Shown in pieces: positions 13,833-20,992 of a stretch of 23,454 nucleotides of DNA (position 1 is the first letter of the stretch; each line of letters starts with the position of its first letter). Location of the stretch: assembly GCA_002477955.1 (NCBI GenBank), contig DLLE01000030.1, forward strand, positions 32,903 through 56,356, in the 5' to 3' direction. This stretch comes from Treponema sp. UBA7570 (GTDB lineage Bacteria > Spirochaetota > Spirochaetia > Treponematales > Treponemataceae). A program made the translations under genes and the position numbers. The notes under the pieces are model-generated. The model searched no databases. It was not told where the DNA came from and saw nothing but the letters and a program-made list of their open reading frames with translations.

Positions 13833-15460
13833 TTTTCCGCCTCCACCTCAGAATTTTTGCCGGTTGAATTTTCAAATCCGCGCAAAAGACGGTTGCGCGC
13901 CGTTGTGTAAAAAATATTTTTTTCAAAAAAGTCCGAAGTTTTTTCTAAGCCGCAAATCCGCCCTTCAAACATAAGCCCGGTAAAATCCGCAGTATACGCA
14001 CAAAATTCCAGATCGTGGCAAACAAGAACTATTGAAATTCCAGAGCGCGCCAAATTTTTTAAGAGCAGGCTGAATTCTTTTTTGAACGCGTTGTCCAAAC
14101 CTTTTGTCGGCTCATCCAAGAGAAGAATTTTTGGTTTTTGAAGAAGAATTTTTGCAAGCGCAAGTTTTTGCATTTCTCCGCCAGACAAATCATAAGGATG
14201 ATGCAAAAAATTTTCTTTAAGCGAAAAAATTGCGTTTTGAAGAATTGAATTTTCCATCACAAAATCATTTTTTTTCGATTCTAATTTCGCGCTCAAAGAA
14301 ACATTTTCGTTCAAAACAGAATTTCCGTCTTTTTTCCAGCCACATTCTTCAAGTTCTTCCAGAACAGTTTGCTTTGTAAAAATATTGCGCACGTTTTGAG
14401 GAAGCATAAAAATTTTATTGCGCGCAGTTTTTTCAATTTTTACGGTTCCACGGGAACTTTTTAAAAGCGAACACAAAATTTTGAGCAAGGTTGATTTTCC
14501 ACTGCCATTTGCTCCTGCAATCGCGTAAATTTTTCCTTCTTCGATACAAAAATCAAGTTCCTGCAAAATCCATGGCAAAGTTTTTTCGTATCTAAAACTC
14601 AAATTTTTTATTTTAACAAGATTTTTTGATTTTTGAGGGCAGTTTTTTTCATCAAATTGATGATTTTTTTCATTTTTTAAATTTTCATCGCCTTCCAAAA
14701 GGCTAAAAATTTCCGGTTCAAGTTTTCCGCCTTTTTCTAAAAATTCCAAAATCCAGGAGCGTCCCTGGGCAACACTCAGCGGAAGTTTTTCGGGCTTTTT
14801 TTCAAAACGAGAAATGATTTTCGAAGCCGTCGGTAAAAATTCAATCAAATCTTTTTTTTGACAGGCAAGAATTTTCTGACAAAAATTTTCTGGTTTTTCG
14901 TCAAAAAGGATTTGCATTTTGTCCAAAAACAAAATTTTGCAGGCTTTTTCAAAAAGTTCTTCCAGCCGATGTTCGCAAATTACAACTGTCGTTCCAAACT
15001 CACTATTGATTTTTTTTACGGTGTTTAAGAAATTTGAAGCTGCAATCGGGTCAAGCTGGCTCGTTGGCTCATCAAGCAAAAGAAAATCCGGGTTTAACGC
15101 CATTGTGCTTGCAAGATTTAAAAGCTGTTTTTGTCCGCCAGAAAGATTTTCGGTTTTTGAGCAAAGCCAGTCAGAAATTCCAAAATACGCCGCCATTTCC
15201 GCAACCCGGCGTTCCATAATTTTTCTTGGAACCGCTGTATTTTCGAGGGCAAATGCAAGTTCGTGCCAAACTTTGTCCGTTACAAGCTGAGAGTCAAAAT
15301 TCTGAAAAACAAATCCGGTTTTTTGACCGAGTTTTTTAAGCTCATTTTCGAGCTGAAGAAGAAAAGTTGTCTTTCCTGAGCCGGATTTTCCGCAAACTAC
15401 AACAAAATCCCCTTTTTTTATAAAAAAATCCGTTCCATTAAAATTGATTTTATAATTCAT
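13829..15460 (-). CDS. ecfA: ECF transporter ATPase, two ABC domains fused (EcfA-EcfA')
   Basis: 543 residues made of two ATP-binding cassettes, supplying both nucleotide-binding sites of the ECF module in one chain. First domain: Walker A GKSGSGKT (24-31), Q-loop Q53, signature LSGGQ (106-110), Walker B FLLLDEP (126-132), switch H164 in ICEHRLEE. Second domain: Walker A GANGSGKST (316-324), signature LSGGE (425-429), Walker B ILLLDEP (445-451), switch H482. All catalytic residues look intact in both halves. About 100 residues (185-280) link them, partly charged low-complexity. It starts 3 bp after the EcfT stop and overlaps the S-component start by 4 bp, so the three genes are tightly coupled. 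The second domain is compact, with a divergent stretch at 373-420. Confidence 0.92.
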   Translation of the reverse strand: MNYKINFNGTDFFIKKGDFVVVCGKSGSGKTTFLLQLENELKKLGQKTGFVFQNFDSQLVTDKVWHELAFALENTAVPRKIMERRVAEMAAYFGISDWLCSKTENLSGGQKQLLNLASTMALNPDFLLLDEPTSQLDPIAASNFLNTVKKINSEFGTTVVICEHRLEELFEKACKILFLDKMQILFDEKPENFCQKILACQKKDLIEFLPTASKIISRFEKKPEKLPLSVAQGRSWILEFLEKGGKLEPEIFSLLEGDENLKNEKNHQFDEKNCPQKSKNLVKIKNLSFRYEKTLPWILQELDFCIEEGKIYAIAGANGSGKSTLLKILCSLLKSSRGTVKIEKTARNKIFMLPQNVRNIFTKQTVLEELEECGWKKDGNSVLNENVSLSAKLESKKNDFVMENSILQNAIFSLKENFLHHPYDLSGGEMQKLALAKILLQKPKILLLDEPTKGLDNAFKKEFSLLLKNLARSGISIVLVCHDLEFCAYTADFTGLMFEGRICGLEKTSDFFEKNIFYTTARNRLLRGFENSTGKNSEVEAEK

Positions 15461-15463
15461 TTT

Positions 15464-16360
15464 TTAATCCTCAGAAAAAAATTTAATAATCATTGGCAAA
15501 AACAAAAATCCTGCAAAGGCAAAAAAAGTTTCCGCCGACTGAAGGTTTGCAAAAATTTTTGAAAAATTTATTACAGGATAAAAATTGACCGCGCAGGTTC
15601 CGTTTTTTATTCCGCAGACAACAAAAAAAGCGCAAAAACTCAAAAAAAACAGTTCAAAAAAATCTGAAAGTCTCCAGCAATAATTCAAAAAACTAGTGCG
15701 CCTTGCTGTTCCGTAACCGCGTTTTTCCATGCTCAAAGCCGTCATTACGCCGTCTTCCAAAATTGAACTCATAACCGCGTTCAAAACCGAAAATTTTTGC
15801 TTAAAAGTCGATTTTTTTAATCCGATTGCACAACGACCGTCAAAAATTTCGCGCCCCCGCCTTATGCAAAAAGGAACAAGCCGCAAAATCATCACCATCA
15901 TCAAGCTTACAGAAGGAAAAACCGGCGCAAAAAGATAAGTGAATTTGTCCACGGTCATTACGCAGCCGAAGCACAAAAACCATTCAAACATTACTAAAAA
16001 AACAAGCCCCATATTGAGGCCGTAAATAAACGCTTCTTTTGTAAAAGGTTTTCCAAAAATCAAAAAAAGGACAGTTTCTCCCCAATGGCTTACGAGCGGA
16101 TTTAGAGCAGAAAGAAAAATAAAAATTGGAACACAAAAAATTATCAGTTTTAAGCCGTGCCAGTTTTTTTGAAGAATATTGAATAAAATTCCTGCAAAAA
16201 ACGAAAGTCCCAAATAAAAAGGATGGCGGATTGCAACACAAAAACAAATTACGCCCAAAAACCACAAAAAATCGACAAGCGGATGCTTGCATTTTTTAAA
16301 AACTGAATCTTTTTTTTTAAGCAAATTTCTTGTTTTTCTTGAATTGAATAAATCTTCCAT
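15464..16360 (-). CDS. ecfT: ECF transporter transmembrane component EcfT
   Basis: 298 residues from the ATG at 16360. An in-frame upstream extension of 71 codons is rejected because it lies wholly inside the PAP2 gene and is arginine/lysine-rich nonsense; the ATG overlaps the PAP2 stop by one base (TGATG). EcfT is the inner-membrane scaffold that couples ATP hydrolysis to S-component movement. Hydrophobic segments lie at about 29-47, 48-62, 68-92, 112-134 and near the C-terminus (about 230-250 and 276-295). The two coupling-helix motifs are visible as IRRGREIFDGRCAIG (166-180) and SMEKRGYG (210-217), each with the Arg-Gly that contacts the ATPases. It is followed after 3 bp by the ATPase gene. 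Confidence 0.9.
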   Translation of the reverse strand: MEDLFNSRKTRNLLKKKDSVFKKCKHPLVDFLWFLGVICFCVAIRHPFYLGLSFFAGILFNILQKNWHGLKLIIFCVPIFIFLSALNPLVSHWGETVLFLIFGKPFTKEAFIYGLNMGLVFLVMFEWFLCFGCVMTVDKFTYLFAPVFPSVSLMMVMILRLVPFCIRRGREIFDGRCAIGLKKSTFKQKFSVLNAVMSSILEDGVMTALSMEKRGYGTARRTSFLNYCWRLSDFFELFFLSFCAFFVVCGIKNGTCAVNFYPVINFSKIFANLQSAETFFAFAGFLFLPMIIKFFSED

Positions 16361-17202
16361 CAAAAATTGAGCCTCATCAAAAAACCGTTCGGCAAAATTC
16401 CAACCTGAATATTTTCGTTTGTTTCTGTTTTTTTTGGCTGATGCAAAAAAGGAACTAAAAATCCTGTGCAAGAACCGATCAGCGCTCCAACCGCGACATC
16501 GCTTACAAAGTGATTTCCGGACAAAACGCGGCTTACGGCTGTTGCAGCTGCAAAAGAAAAACTTCCGGCGCAAACAGCGTAACGCAACGGGCTTTCAGGA
16601 AAATATTTCCAAAAAACATAACTCGAAAAAGCGGCTCCAGCAAAAGCCATTGTTGAGTGTCCAGACGGAAAAGAATTCGCAAAATCGCCGTCTTCTTTGT
16701 ACGAATCGTAAGCATCGCCGCTTTCAAAATAGCACATTGGCCGGTAACGGTTTATTGAAAGTTTTGCAAGCTCCTTAATTCCATTCGCGATTAAAAGAGT
16801 TTCGGCATACATTAAGCCGACAGTTTTCCATTCGCTTTTTTGAGAATTTCCAAAAACAAAAATCGGACTTGCCATTGCAGAACACAAAAAAATGTTTCCG
16901 CCAACTTTATCGAGCAAAAAATTGTAATCGTTCATAAAAAGTCTGTCAAAACCGTTTACAGATTTTTTTTCAAAACTGCGGCTTTCATCAAACGTCTGCC
17001 GATTGATTTTTAAAGCGTTGTCCAAAAACAAATCCGCTCCGGACAAAAAAATTCCAGCGCCAAGCAATGCTCCGTCTTTACTTTTAGAAAGGCAAAATGG
17101 GCTTTCCGATGTACGAACATTCTTTATAAAATTTTCAGCATCCGCAAAAAATTGTGAGCAAAAACAGAAAATCAGGATTTTTAAAGGAAATGCTTTTTTC
17201 AC
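16360..17202 (-). CDS. Exported PAP2-family phosphatase
   Basis: 280 residues with an N-terminal signal peptide or anchor (1-20). The three phosphatase signatures of the PAP2/vanadium haloperoxidase superfamily are complete: K147-x6-R154-P155, PSGH (179-182) and S224-R225-x5-H231-x3-D235. It should remove phosphate from a lipid or other small phosphate ester on the periplasmic side; the substrate cannot be told. The protein ends in a strand-like FLMRLNF. The start is a GTG at 17202 with no clear Shine-Dalgarno, 29 bp after the amino-acid transporter ATPase gene. Its stop overlaps the EcfT start by one base, so it is translated together with the ECF operon. Whether it serves the ECF substrate, for example by dephosphorylating a vitamin precursor, or undecaprenyl-phosphate turnover is open. 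Confidence 0.88.
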   Translation of the reverse strand: MKKAFPLKILIFCFCSQFFADAENFIKNVRTSESPFCLSKSKDGALLGAGIFLSGADLFLDNALKINRQTFDESRSFEKKSVNGFDRLFMNDYNFLLDKVGGNIFLCSAMASPIFVFGNSQKSEWKTVGLMYAETLLIANGIKELAKLSINRYRPMCYFESGDAYDSYKEDGDFANSFPSGHSTMAFAGAAFSSYVFWKYFPESPLRYAVCAGSFSFAAATAVSRVLSGNHFVSDVAVGALIGSCTGFLVPFLHQPKKTETNENIQVGILPNGFLMRLNF

Positions 17203-17231
17203 TAATTTTTACAATTTTAAGATTTTAAATT

Positions 17232-17954
17232 TTACAGAACCGCTTTTAAAAACTGCTTTAAGCGTTCAGATTTAGGACTGTCAAAAATTTGAGCTGGACT
17301 TCCCTGTTCAGCAATTTTTCCACCGTCCATAAAAAAAATTCTCTGGGCAACTTCGCGGGCAAACCCCATTTCGTGAGTAACACAAACCATCGTCATTCCG
17401 TCATCTGCAAGATTGCGCATAAGTGACAAAACTTCGCCGACCATTTCCGGATCAAGGGCGCTTGTTGGCTCATCAAAAAGAATAACTTCCGGATTCATCA
17501 TAATCGAGCGGATAATTGCAATTCGCTGCTGCTGGCCTCCGGAAAGGCTTGATGGATAAGCGCGTGCTTTTTCGGCAAGACCAATTCTTTTTAAGAGCGA
17601 ATATGCTTTTTCTTCCGCTTCTTCAATTTTCATAATTTTGAGCATAACTGGAGCAAGAGTCAAATTTTGCAAAACGGTTTTGTGAGGAAAAAGGTTAAAA
17701 TGCTGAAAAACCATTCCCATTTTTTGACGGATTTTGTTGATGTCTGTTTTTTTGCCGGTAATGTCTGTTCCTTCAAAAATAATGCTTCCACTAGTCGGAG
17801 TTTCCAGTAAATTCAAGCAACGCAAAAAAGTCGACTTACCGCCGCCGCTCGGTCCGATAATTACAATTTTTTCGCCTTTATTTATAGTTTCCGAAATTCC
17901 GTCAAGAACTGTTAATTGTCCAAATTTTTTAACAAGGTTTCTTATTTCAATCAT
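17232..17954 (-). CDS. Amino-acid ABC transporter ATP-binding protein (GlnQ type)
   Basis: 240 residues from the ATG at 17954, which has GGAGA 6-7 bases upstream; a TTG one codon earlier is less likely. It is the cytoplasmic ATPase of a polar amino acid importer. Walker A is GPSGGGKST (about 34-42), the Q-loop MVFQHFNLFPHKTVLQNL is typical of the PAAT family, the signature LSGGQQQR lies near 137-144, Walker B is ILFDEPTSALDP, and the switch His is in CVTHEMGFAREVA. Length and motifs are complete. It lies 31 bp downstream of the permease gene and 29 bp before the PAP2 gene, so the amino-acid and ECF modules may share a transcript. Confidence 0.94.
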   Translation of the reverse strand: MIEIRNLVKKFGQLTVLDGISETINKGEKIVIIGPSGGGKSTFLRCLNLLETPTSGSIIFEGTDITGKKTDINKIRQKMGMVFQHFNLFPHKTVLQNLTLAPVMLKIMKIEEAEEKAYSLLKRIGLAEKARAYPSSLSGGQQQRIAIIRSIMMNPEVILFDEPTSALDPEMVGEVLSLMRNLADDGMTMVCVTHEMGFAREVAQRIFFMDGGKIAEQGSPAQIFDSPKSERLKQFLKAVL

Positions 17955-17985
17955 CAATTTTCTCCAGTAAAAAATTCAAGGAATT

Positions 17986-18657
17986 TTATTTTTTTTCAGA
18001 CTTGGCAACTTTTGTTTCGATTGCAGAAAAAATCTTTGTAAGACCAACTGTAAGAATAAGATAAACCAGGGCGCAGGAAAGGAGCGGAACCCAGGCGTTG
18101 TAAGTTGCATTGCGAATATTGTCGCACGCTTTCTGAAGGTCAACTACGGCAATAAAACTTGCAACCGAAGTTTCTTTTATAAGAGTAATGAATTCCGATG
18201 CAAAAGTAGGCAAAATAGTTTTAAAAGCCTGAGGAATAATGATTGCAAACATAGTCTGTGCCCAGTTCAAGCCAAGCGAACGTCCGGCTTCCATTTGACC
18301 TTTATCTACACCGTTTATTCCAGCTCTGAAAATTTCTGTGCAATATGCCCCGGAATTTACACCAAACGAAATTATTGCAACCAAAACAGTATTTCTTACT
18401 CCCAATGGCGAAAAAATAACAAAATAACAAATCATCAACTGAGTTGCCATTGGAATTCCGCGAATCAAAGTCGTATAAACGTTAGAAATCGCATTTAAAA
18501 TTTTTGAATTAGAAAGTTTAAAAATTGCAAAAATGCAGCCAAGGATTGTTCCCATCAAAACCGCGCAAAAGGCGATTAAAAGAGTTGTTCCCAACCCCTG
18601 CAAAATCATCATCCACCTGCCGTGAGAGAACATAATTTCTAAAATTTTTTGAAGCAT
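17986..18657 (-). CDS. Amino-acid ABC transporter permease (HisM/GlnP family)
   Basis: 223 residues, inner-membrane permease with about five helices. It has the polar amino acid permease pattern: GLGTTLLIAFCAVLMGTILG near the N-terminus, YTTLIRGIPMATQLMICYF (about 61-79), and the coupling loop EAGRSLGLNWAQTMFAIIIP followed by QAFKTILP (about 122-150). One permease gene is present, so the channel is presumably a homodimer. The ATG has AGGAG 7 bases upstream. It is 313 bp from the binding-protein gene, with probable terminators between, so permease and binding protein are likely expressed at different levels. Substrate is not predictable beyond polar amino acids. Confidence 0.93.
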   Translation of the reverse strand: MLQKILEIMFSHGRWMMILQGLGTTLLIAFCAVLMGTILGCIFAIFKLSNSKILNAISNVYTTLIRGIPMATQLMICYFVIFSPLGVRNTVLVAIISFGVNSGAYCTEIFRAGINGVDKGQMEAGRSLGLNWAQTMFAIIIPQAFKTILPTFASEFITLIKETSVASFIAVVDLQKACDNIRNATYNAWVPLLSCALVYLILTVGLTKIFSAIETKVAKSEKK

Positions 18658-18664
18658 TTTTTTC

Positions 18665-18778
18665 TCCTATAAAACTTCGCGTTAGCAGCGAGCCACGGAT
18701 GGCGGAAATCACAGTTTGAGAAAGCAACGTTTGAGCAAACTGCAATGATAAAAATTACAAGAATGTAATTTTTATCAT
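18665..18778. repeat. Intergenic hairpin-rich segment with perfect 15-bp palindrome
   Basis: ATGATAAAAATTACA (18745-18759) and TGTAATTTTTATCAT (18764-18778) are perfect inverted repeats around the loop AGAA. Next to it CAGTTTG (18713-18719) and CAAACTG (18736-18742) form a second inverted repeat. On the minus strand a full AGGAGG (18785-18780) stands one base before the ATG that begins the palindrome, with an eight-codon frame (including the stop) that ends inside it. The segment could be a mobile intergenic repeat unit, an operator or a terminator; none is proven. Confidence 0.5.
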
Positions 18779-18839
18779 GCCTCCTAATAAAGTTTAACGG
18801 CAGGATTGCCATTTAAGAGCATGTTTTTACAAAATTGTT

Positions 18840-18924
18840 ATAACAAAACAGGTGGCTGAACTTTTAACTGTCCAAACCACCGTATAAAACAGCATGGTCA
18901 TTTCGACAAAAAACGCAACGACCA
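18840..18924 (-). terminator. Two tandem hairpins after the binding-protein gene, probable terminator
   Basis: On the minus strand TGGTCGTTGCG (18924-18914) can pair with CGAAATGACCA (18905-18895) with one mismatch and one wobble. Further on, GGTGG (18881-18877) pairs with CCACC (18855-18851), extended by TGGAC/GTTCA, and is followed by TGTTTTGTT. The second looks like a moderate intrinsic terminator separating the binding-protein gene from its permease and ATPase. Confidence 0.55.
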
Positions 18925-18970
18925 CACATAAAATTCAATTAAAAGTAAAAATTCAAACTTTTGAAAATTT

Positions 18971-19744
18971 TTATTTTCTTACGATTACAACCTGTTTAGA
19001 TTCGTAATATGGTTCAGAAAAATCAACATTCTGTCTTCTTTCTTCTGTTGCTGTCATTCCGGCAGCAATAAAGTCAATCGAACCAGACTGAAGAGCGGCA
19101 ATCAAACCGTCAAAAGCCATATCGCTGATTTCGAGAGTTTTGCCATAATCATTTGCAATGTACTGAGCCATAGCAGCGTCAAAACCAACAATCTTAGAAC
19201 CTTCAACATATTCAAATGGAGGGAAAGCTGCATTTGTGCCCATTATAATTTTTCCACTGCCAGATTTTGCTTCGATAGCAGGAATTTTAATTTTTCCGTC
19301 AGCAGGCATAAAATCAGCAACGAGAGATTCGTATCTTCCGTCAGTTTTCATATCAGCGATTGTCTTGTTGATAGAATTAAGAAGCTTTGTGTTTCCTTTC
19401 TGAACAGCAATTGCGTAAACGTCAGTAACAAGGTCTAAATCAAGAATAGTAAGATCAGAATTGTTTTTGCAAACTTCTTTAGCAGGCAGTTCATCGATAA
19501 TTATTGCATCGATTGCACCGTTTTTAAGAGAAAGCGAAGCGTCTATTACATTTTTGAAAGAATTGCATTTTGCGTTTGGCAAATCTTCCTGAATATAAAT
19601 TTCGCCAGTTGTACCAGCCTGACATCCAATCGAAAGATTTTCCAGATCAGCCTTAGAATTGATTACAACATTTTTCTTTTCTTTACAGCCAGCCAAAGCA
19701 AAAACAGCCGAAGCCGCTAAAACCGCAAATAAAACTTTTTTCAT
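18971..19744 (-). CDS. Circularly permuted amino-acid-binding lipoprotein (SBP_bac_3 family)
   Basis: 257 residues from the ATG at 19744, which has GGAGG 7 bases upstream; an in-frame extension of 30 codons lacks such a site and would bury the signal peptide. The lipobox is LAGC (C20). The order of halves is reversed compared with HisJ/GlnH. Residues 29-148 hold the classical second half: ADLENLSIGCQAGTTGEIY (32-50), AIIIDELPAKEV (80-91), VYAIAVQKGNT (109-119) and INKTIADMKTDGRYESL (125-141). A Gly/Lys/Ser-containing linker spans about 149-165. Residues 166-257 hold the classical first half: IIMGTNAAFPPFEY (166-179), KIVGFDAAMAQYIA (184-197), FDGLIAALQSGSIDFIAAGM (211-230), ATEERRQNVDFSEPYYESKQ (232-251), ending in VVIVRK. 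Ligand residues of both halves are kept (TT45-46, D84, the arginine pair 236-237), so binding should be intact. Its length is that of a single binding protein. It would feed the permease and ATPase encoded next. Confidence 0.93.
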   Translation of the reverse strand: MKKVLFAVLAASAVFALAGCKEKKNVVINSKADLENLSIGCQAGTTGEIYIQEDLPNAKCNSFKNVIDASLSLKNGAIDAIIIDELPAKEVCKNNSDLTILDLDLVTDVYAIAVQKGNTKLLNSINKTIADMKTDGRYESLVADFMPADGKIKIPAIEAKSGSGKIIMGTNAAFPPFEYVEGSKIVGFDAAMAQYIANDYGKTLEISDMAFDGLIAALQSGSIDFIAAGMTATEERRQNVDFSEPYYESKQVVIVRK

Positions 19745-19768
19745 AAAAAGTCCTCCATAATTTTTGCC

Positions 19769-19777
19769 ATTATAACA
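19769..19777 (-). promoter_or_regulatory. Extended -10 promoter of the amino-acid-binding lipoprotein gene
   Basis: On the minus strand TGTTATAAT (19777-19769) is a perfect extended -10 about 25 bp before the start codon. The -35 position reads TTTTAT, a poor match, as extended -10 promoters allow. Confidence 0.5.
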
Positions 19778-19944
19778 TATTACACATTTTGATAAAACAT
19801 ATAAAAACAGCCCGTCAAAATAAATTTTCTTCAATTTAACAGTTTCTTAACTTAAATTTTACAAGATTTTTTTAGAATACAGACAGACGGATAAATTTTG
19901 ATTTTATGTAAATTAAATTAACATTATAAAAACGGAGAATTCCA

Positions 19945-20772
19945 ATGGATCAGAGACTTCTTACAATTCAAGATATTTCGTGCGTGGGACAGTGTTCTTT
20001 AACGGTTGCGCTTCCTGTTATTTCGGCATGTGGAATTGAAACAGCGGTTCTTCCAAGTTCAGTTCTTTCAAATCATACAGCATTCAAATCCTGGACTTTT
20101 AACGATTTGACCTTTGATATGGAAAATATTTTAAGCCAGTGGAAAAAAGAAAATATAACTTTTAGCGCATTTTATACAGGTTATGTTTCAGAAGCGCAAA
20201 TTCCAATTATCAAAAAAATCATAAAAGAAACTTCCAGAAAAAATGCGCTTGTTGTCGTAGACCCGGTTATGGCGGACAACGGAAAAATGTATCCAGGATT
20301 TTCGGCAGATTTTCCAAAAAAAATGGCAGAACTTTGCAACGGCGCCGATGTAATTCTTCCAAATATCACAGAAGCTTCGTTTCTTTTGGGAATTGAATAC
20401 CGTTCCGAAAACTACGAAAAAGAGTATATAGAAAAAATTTGCAGAGATCTTATAAAACTCGGAGCGAAAAATGTGGTTCTTACAGGCGTAAGTTTTGAAA
20501 AAGACAAGCTTGGAGTTGCAGTTTACGACGGAAATTCTATTGAATATTATTTTACAGAAAAATTGCCGGTTCAAATGCACGGCACAGGCGACGTTTTTGC
20601 CTCGTCTTTTGCAGGTTCACTTTGCAACGGAAAAACACTGCTAGAATCAGCAAAAATTGCCGCAAATTACGTTGTTGAATCCATAAAAGCCACAATCGAC
20701 GACAAAGACCACTGGTACGGCGTAAAATTCGAAAAAGCAATTCCATATCTAGTAAAAGCGCTTGAAAAATAA
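19945..20772 (+). CDS. Pyridoxal/pyridoxamine kinase
   Basis: 275 residues of the ribokinase-superfamily vitamin B6 kinases (PdxK/PdxY), which phosphorylate pyridoxal or pyridoxamine with ATP in the B6 salvage pathway in the cytoplasm. Visible are the N-terminal IQDISCVGQCSLTVALPV (8-25), TGYVSEAQIP (78-87), the nucleotide region DPVMADNGKMYPGF (106-119), ILPNITEASFLLG (137-149), VVLTGVS (177-183) and the catalytic anion-hole HGTGDVFASSFAG (212-224, D216). Length fits the family. It is the only gene on this strand here, divergent from the binding-protein gene and convergent with the TIG-domain gene. The ATG has GGAG 8 bases upstream. It has no riboswitch or pathway neighbour in view. A hydroxymethylpyrimidine kinase role is less likely because of the HGTGD and VSEAQ patterns. 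Confidence 0.9.
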   Translation: MDQRLLTIQDISCVGQCSLTVALPVISACGIETAVLPSSVLSNHTAFKSWTFNDLTFDMENILSQWKKENITFSAFYTGYVSEAQIPIIKKIIKETSRKNALVVVDPVMADNGKMYPGFSADFPKKMAELCNGADVILPNITEASFLLGIEYRSENYEKEYIEKICRDLIKLGAKNVVLTGVSFEKDKLGVAVYDGNSIEYYFTEKLPVQMHGTGDVFASSFAGSLCNGKTLLESAKIAANYVVESIKATIDDKDHWYGVKFEKAIPYLVKALEK

Positions 20773-20799
20773 AGTTTTAATAAATTCCCGCATATAAAA

Positions 20800-20935
20800 A
20801 ACTTCAGAAGCAAAATGGGCGTTGCCCCGGCCGGAAACTGAAGTTCCGTCCGGAGCCGCGCTTTCCAGTGTTCCGTGGCATACGCGCCACTCCATTCAAA
20901 AGCGGGATTTCGCAGGCTCAACCGCCGCTTTTGAA
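20800..20935. repeat. G+C-rich palindromic intergenic segment
   Basis: Between the two convergent genes there are nested inverted repeats: AACTTCAG (20800-20807) with CTGAAGTT (20838-20845), enclosing GGGCGTTGCCC (20818-20828); and TTCAAAAGCGG (20895-20905) with CCGCTTTTGAA (20925-20935), a perfect 11-bp stem. The base composition is markedly higher in G+C than the flanks. It may act as a bidirectional terminator for both genes or be another intergenic repeat unit. No coding potential is convincing. Confidence 0.5.
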
Positions 20936-20992
20936 CGGCTGCGCCGCACTTCCAATCGCTAACGCAAAAAATGTCTCTCCCAAAATCCGCAT

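Noticed and set aside
16361..16573. 71-codon upstream extension of EcfT
   Set aside because: It lies entirely inside the PAP2 gene in another frame, with basic low-quality sequence; the ATG at 16360, overlapping the PAP2 stop, gives a normal EcfT.
18518..18745. 75-codon minus-strand frame overlapping the permease start
   Set aside because: It runs from a TTG within the palindrome into the permease gene in another frame and shows no family pattern.
18745..18778. ArgR-type operator
   Set aside because: The halves are A/T-rich and vaguely similar to an arginine box, but the 15-bp perfect symmetry does not match the consensus spacing.
19745..19834. 30-codon upstream extension of the amino-acid-binding lipoprotein
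   Set aside because: It would place the lipoprotein signal peptide internally and cover the -10 promoter; the ATG at 19744 has GGAGG and a proper lipobox.
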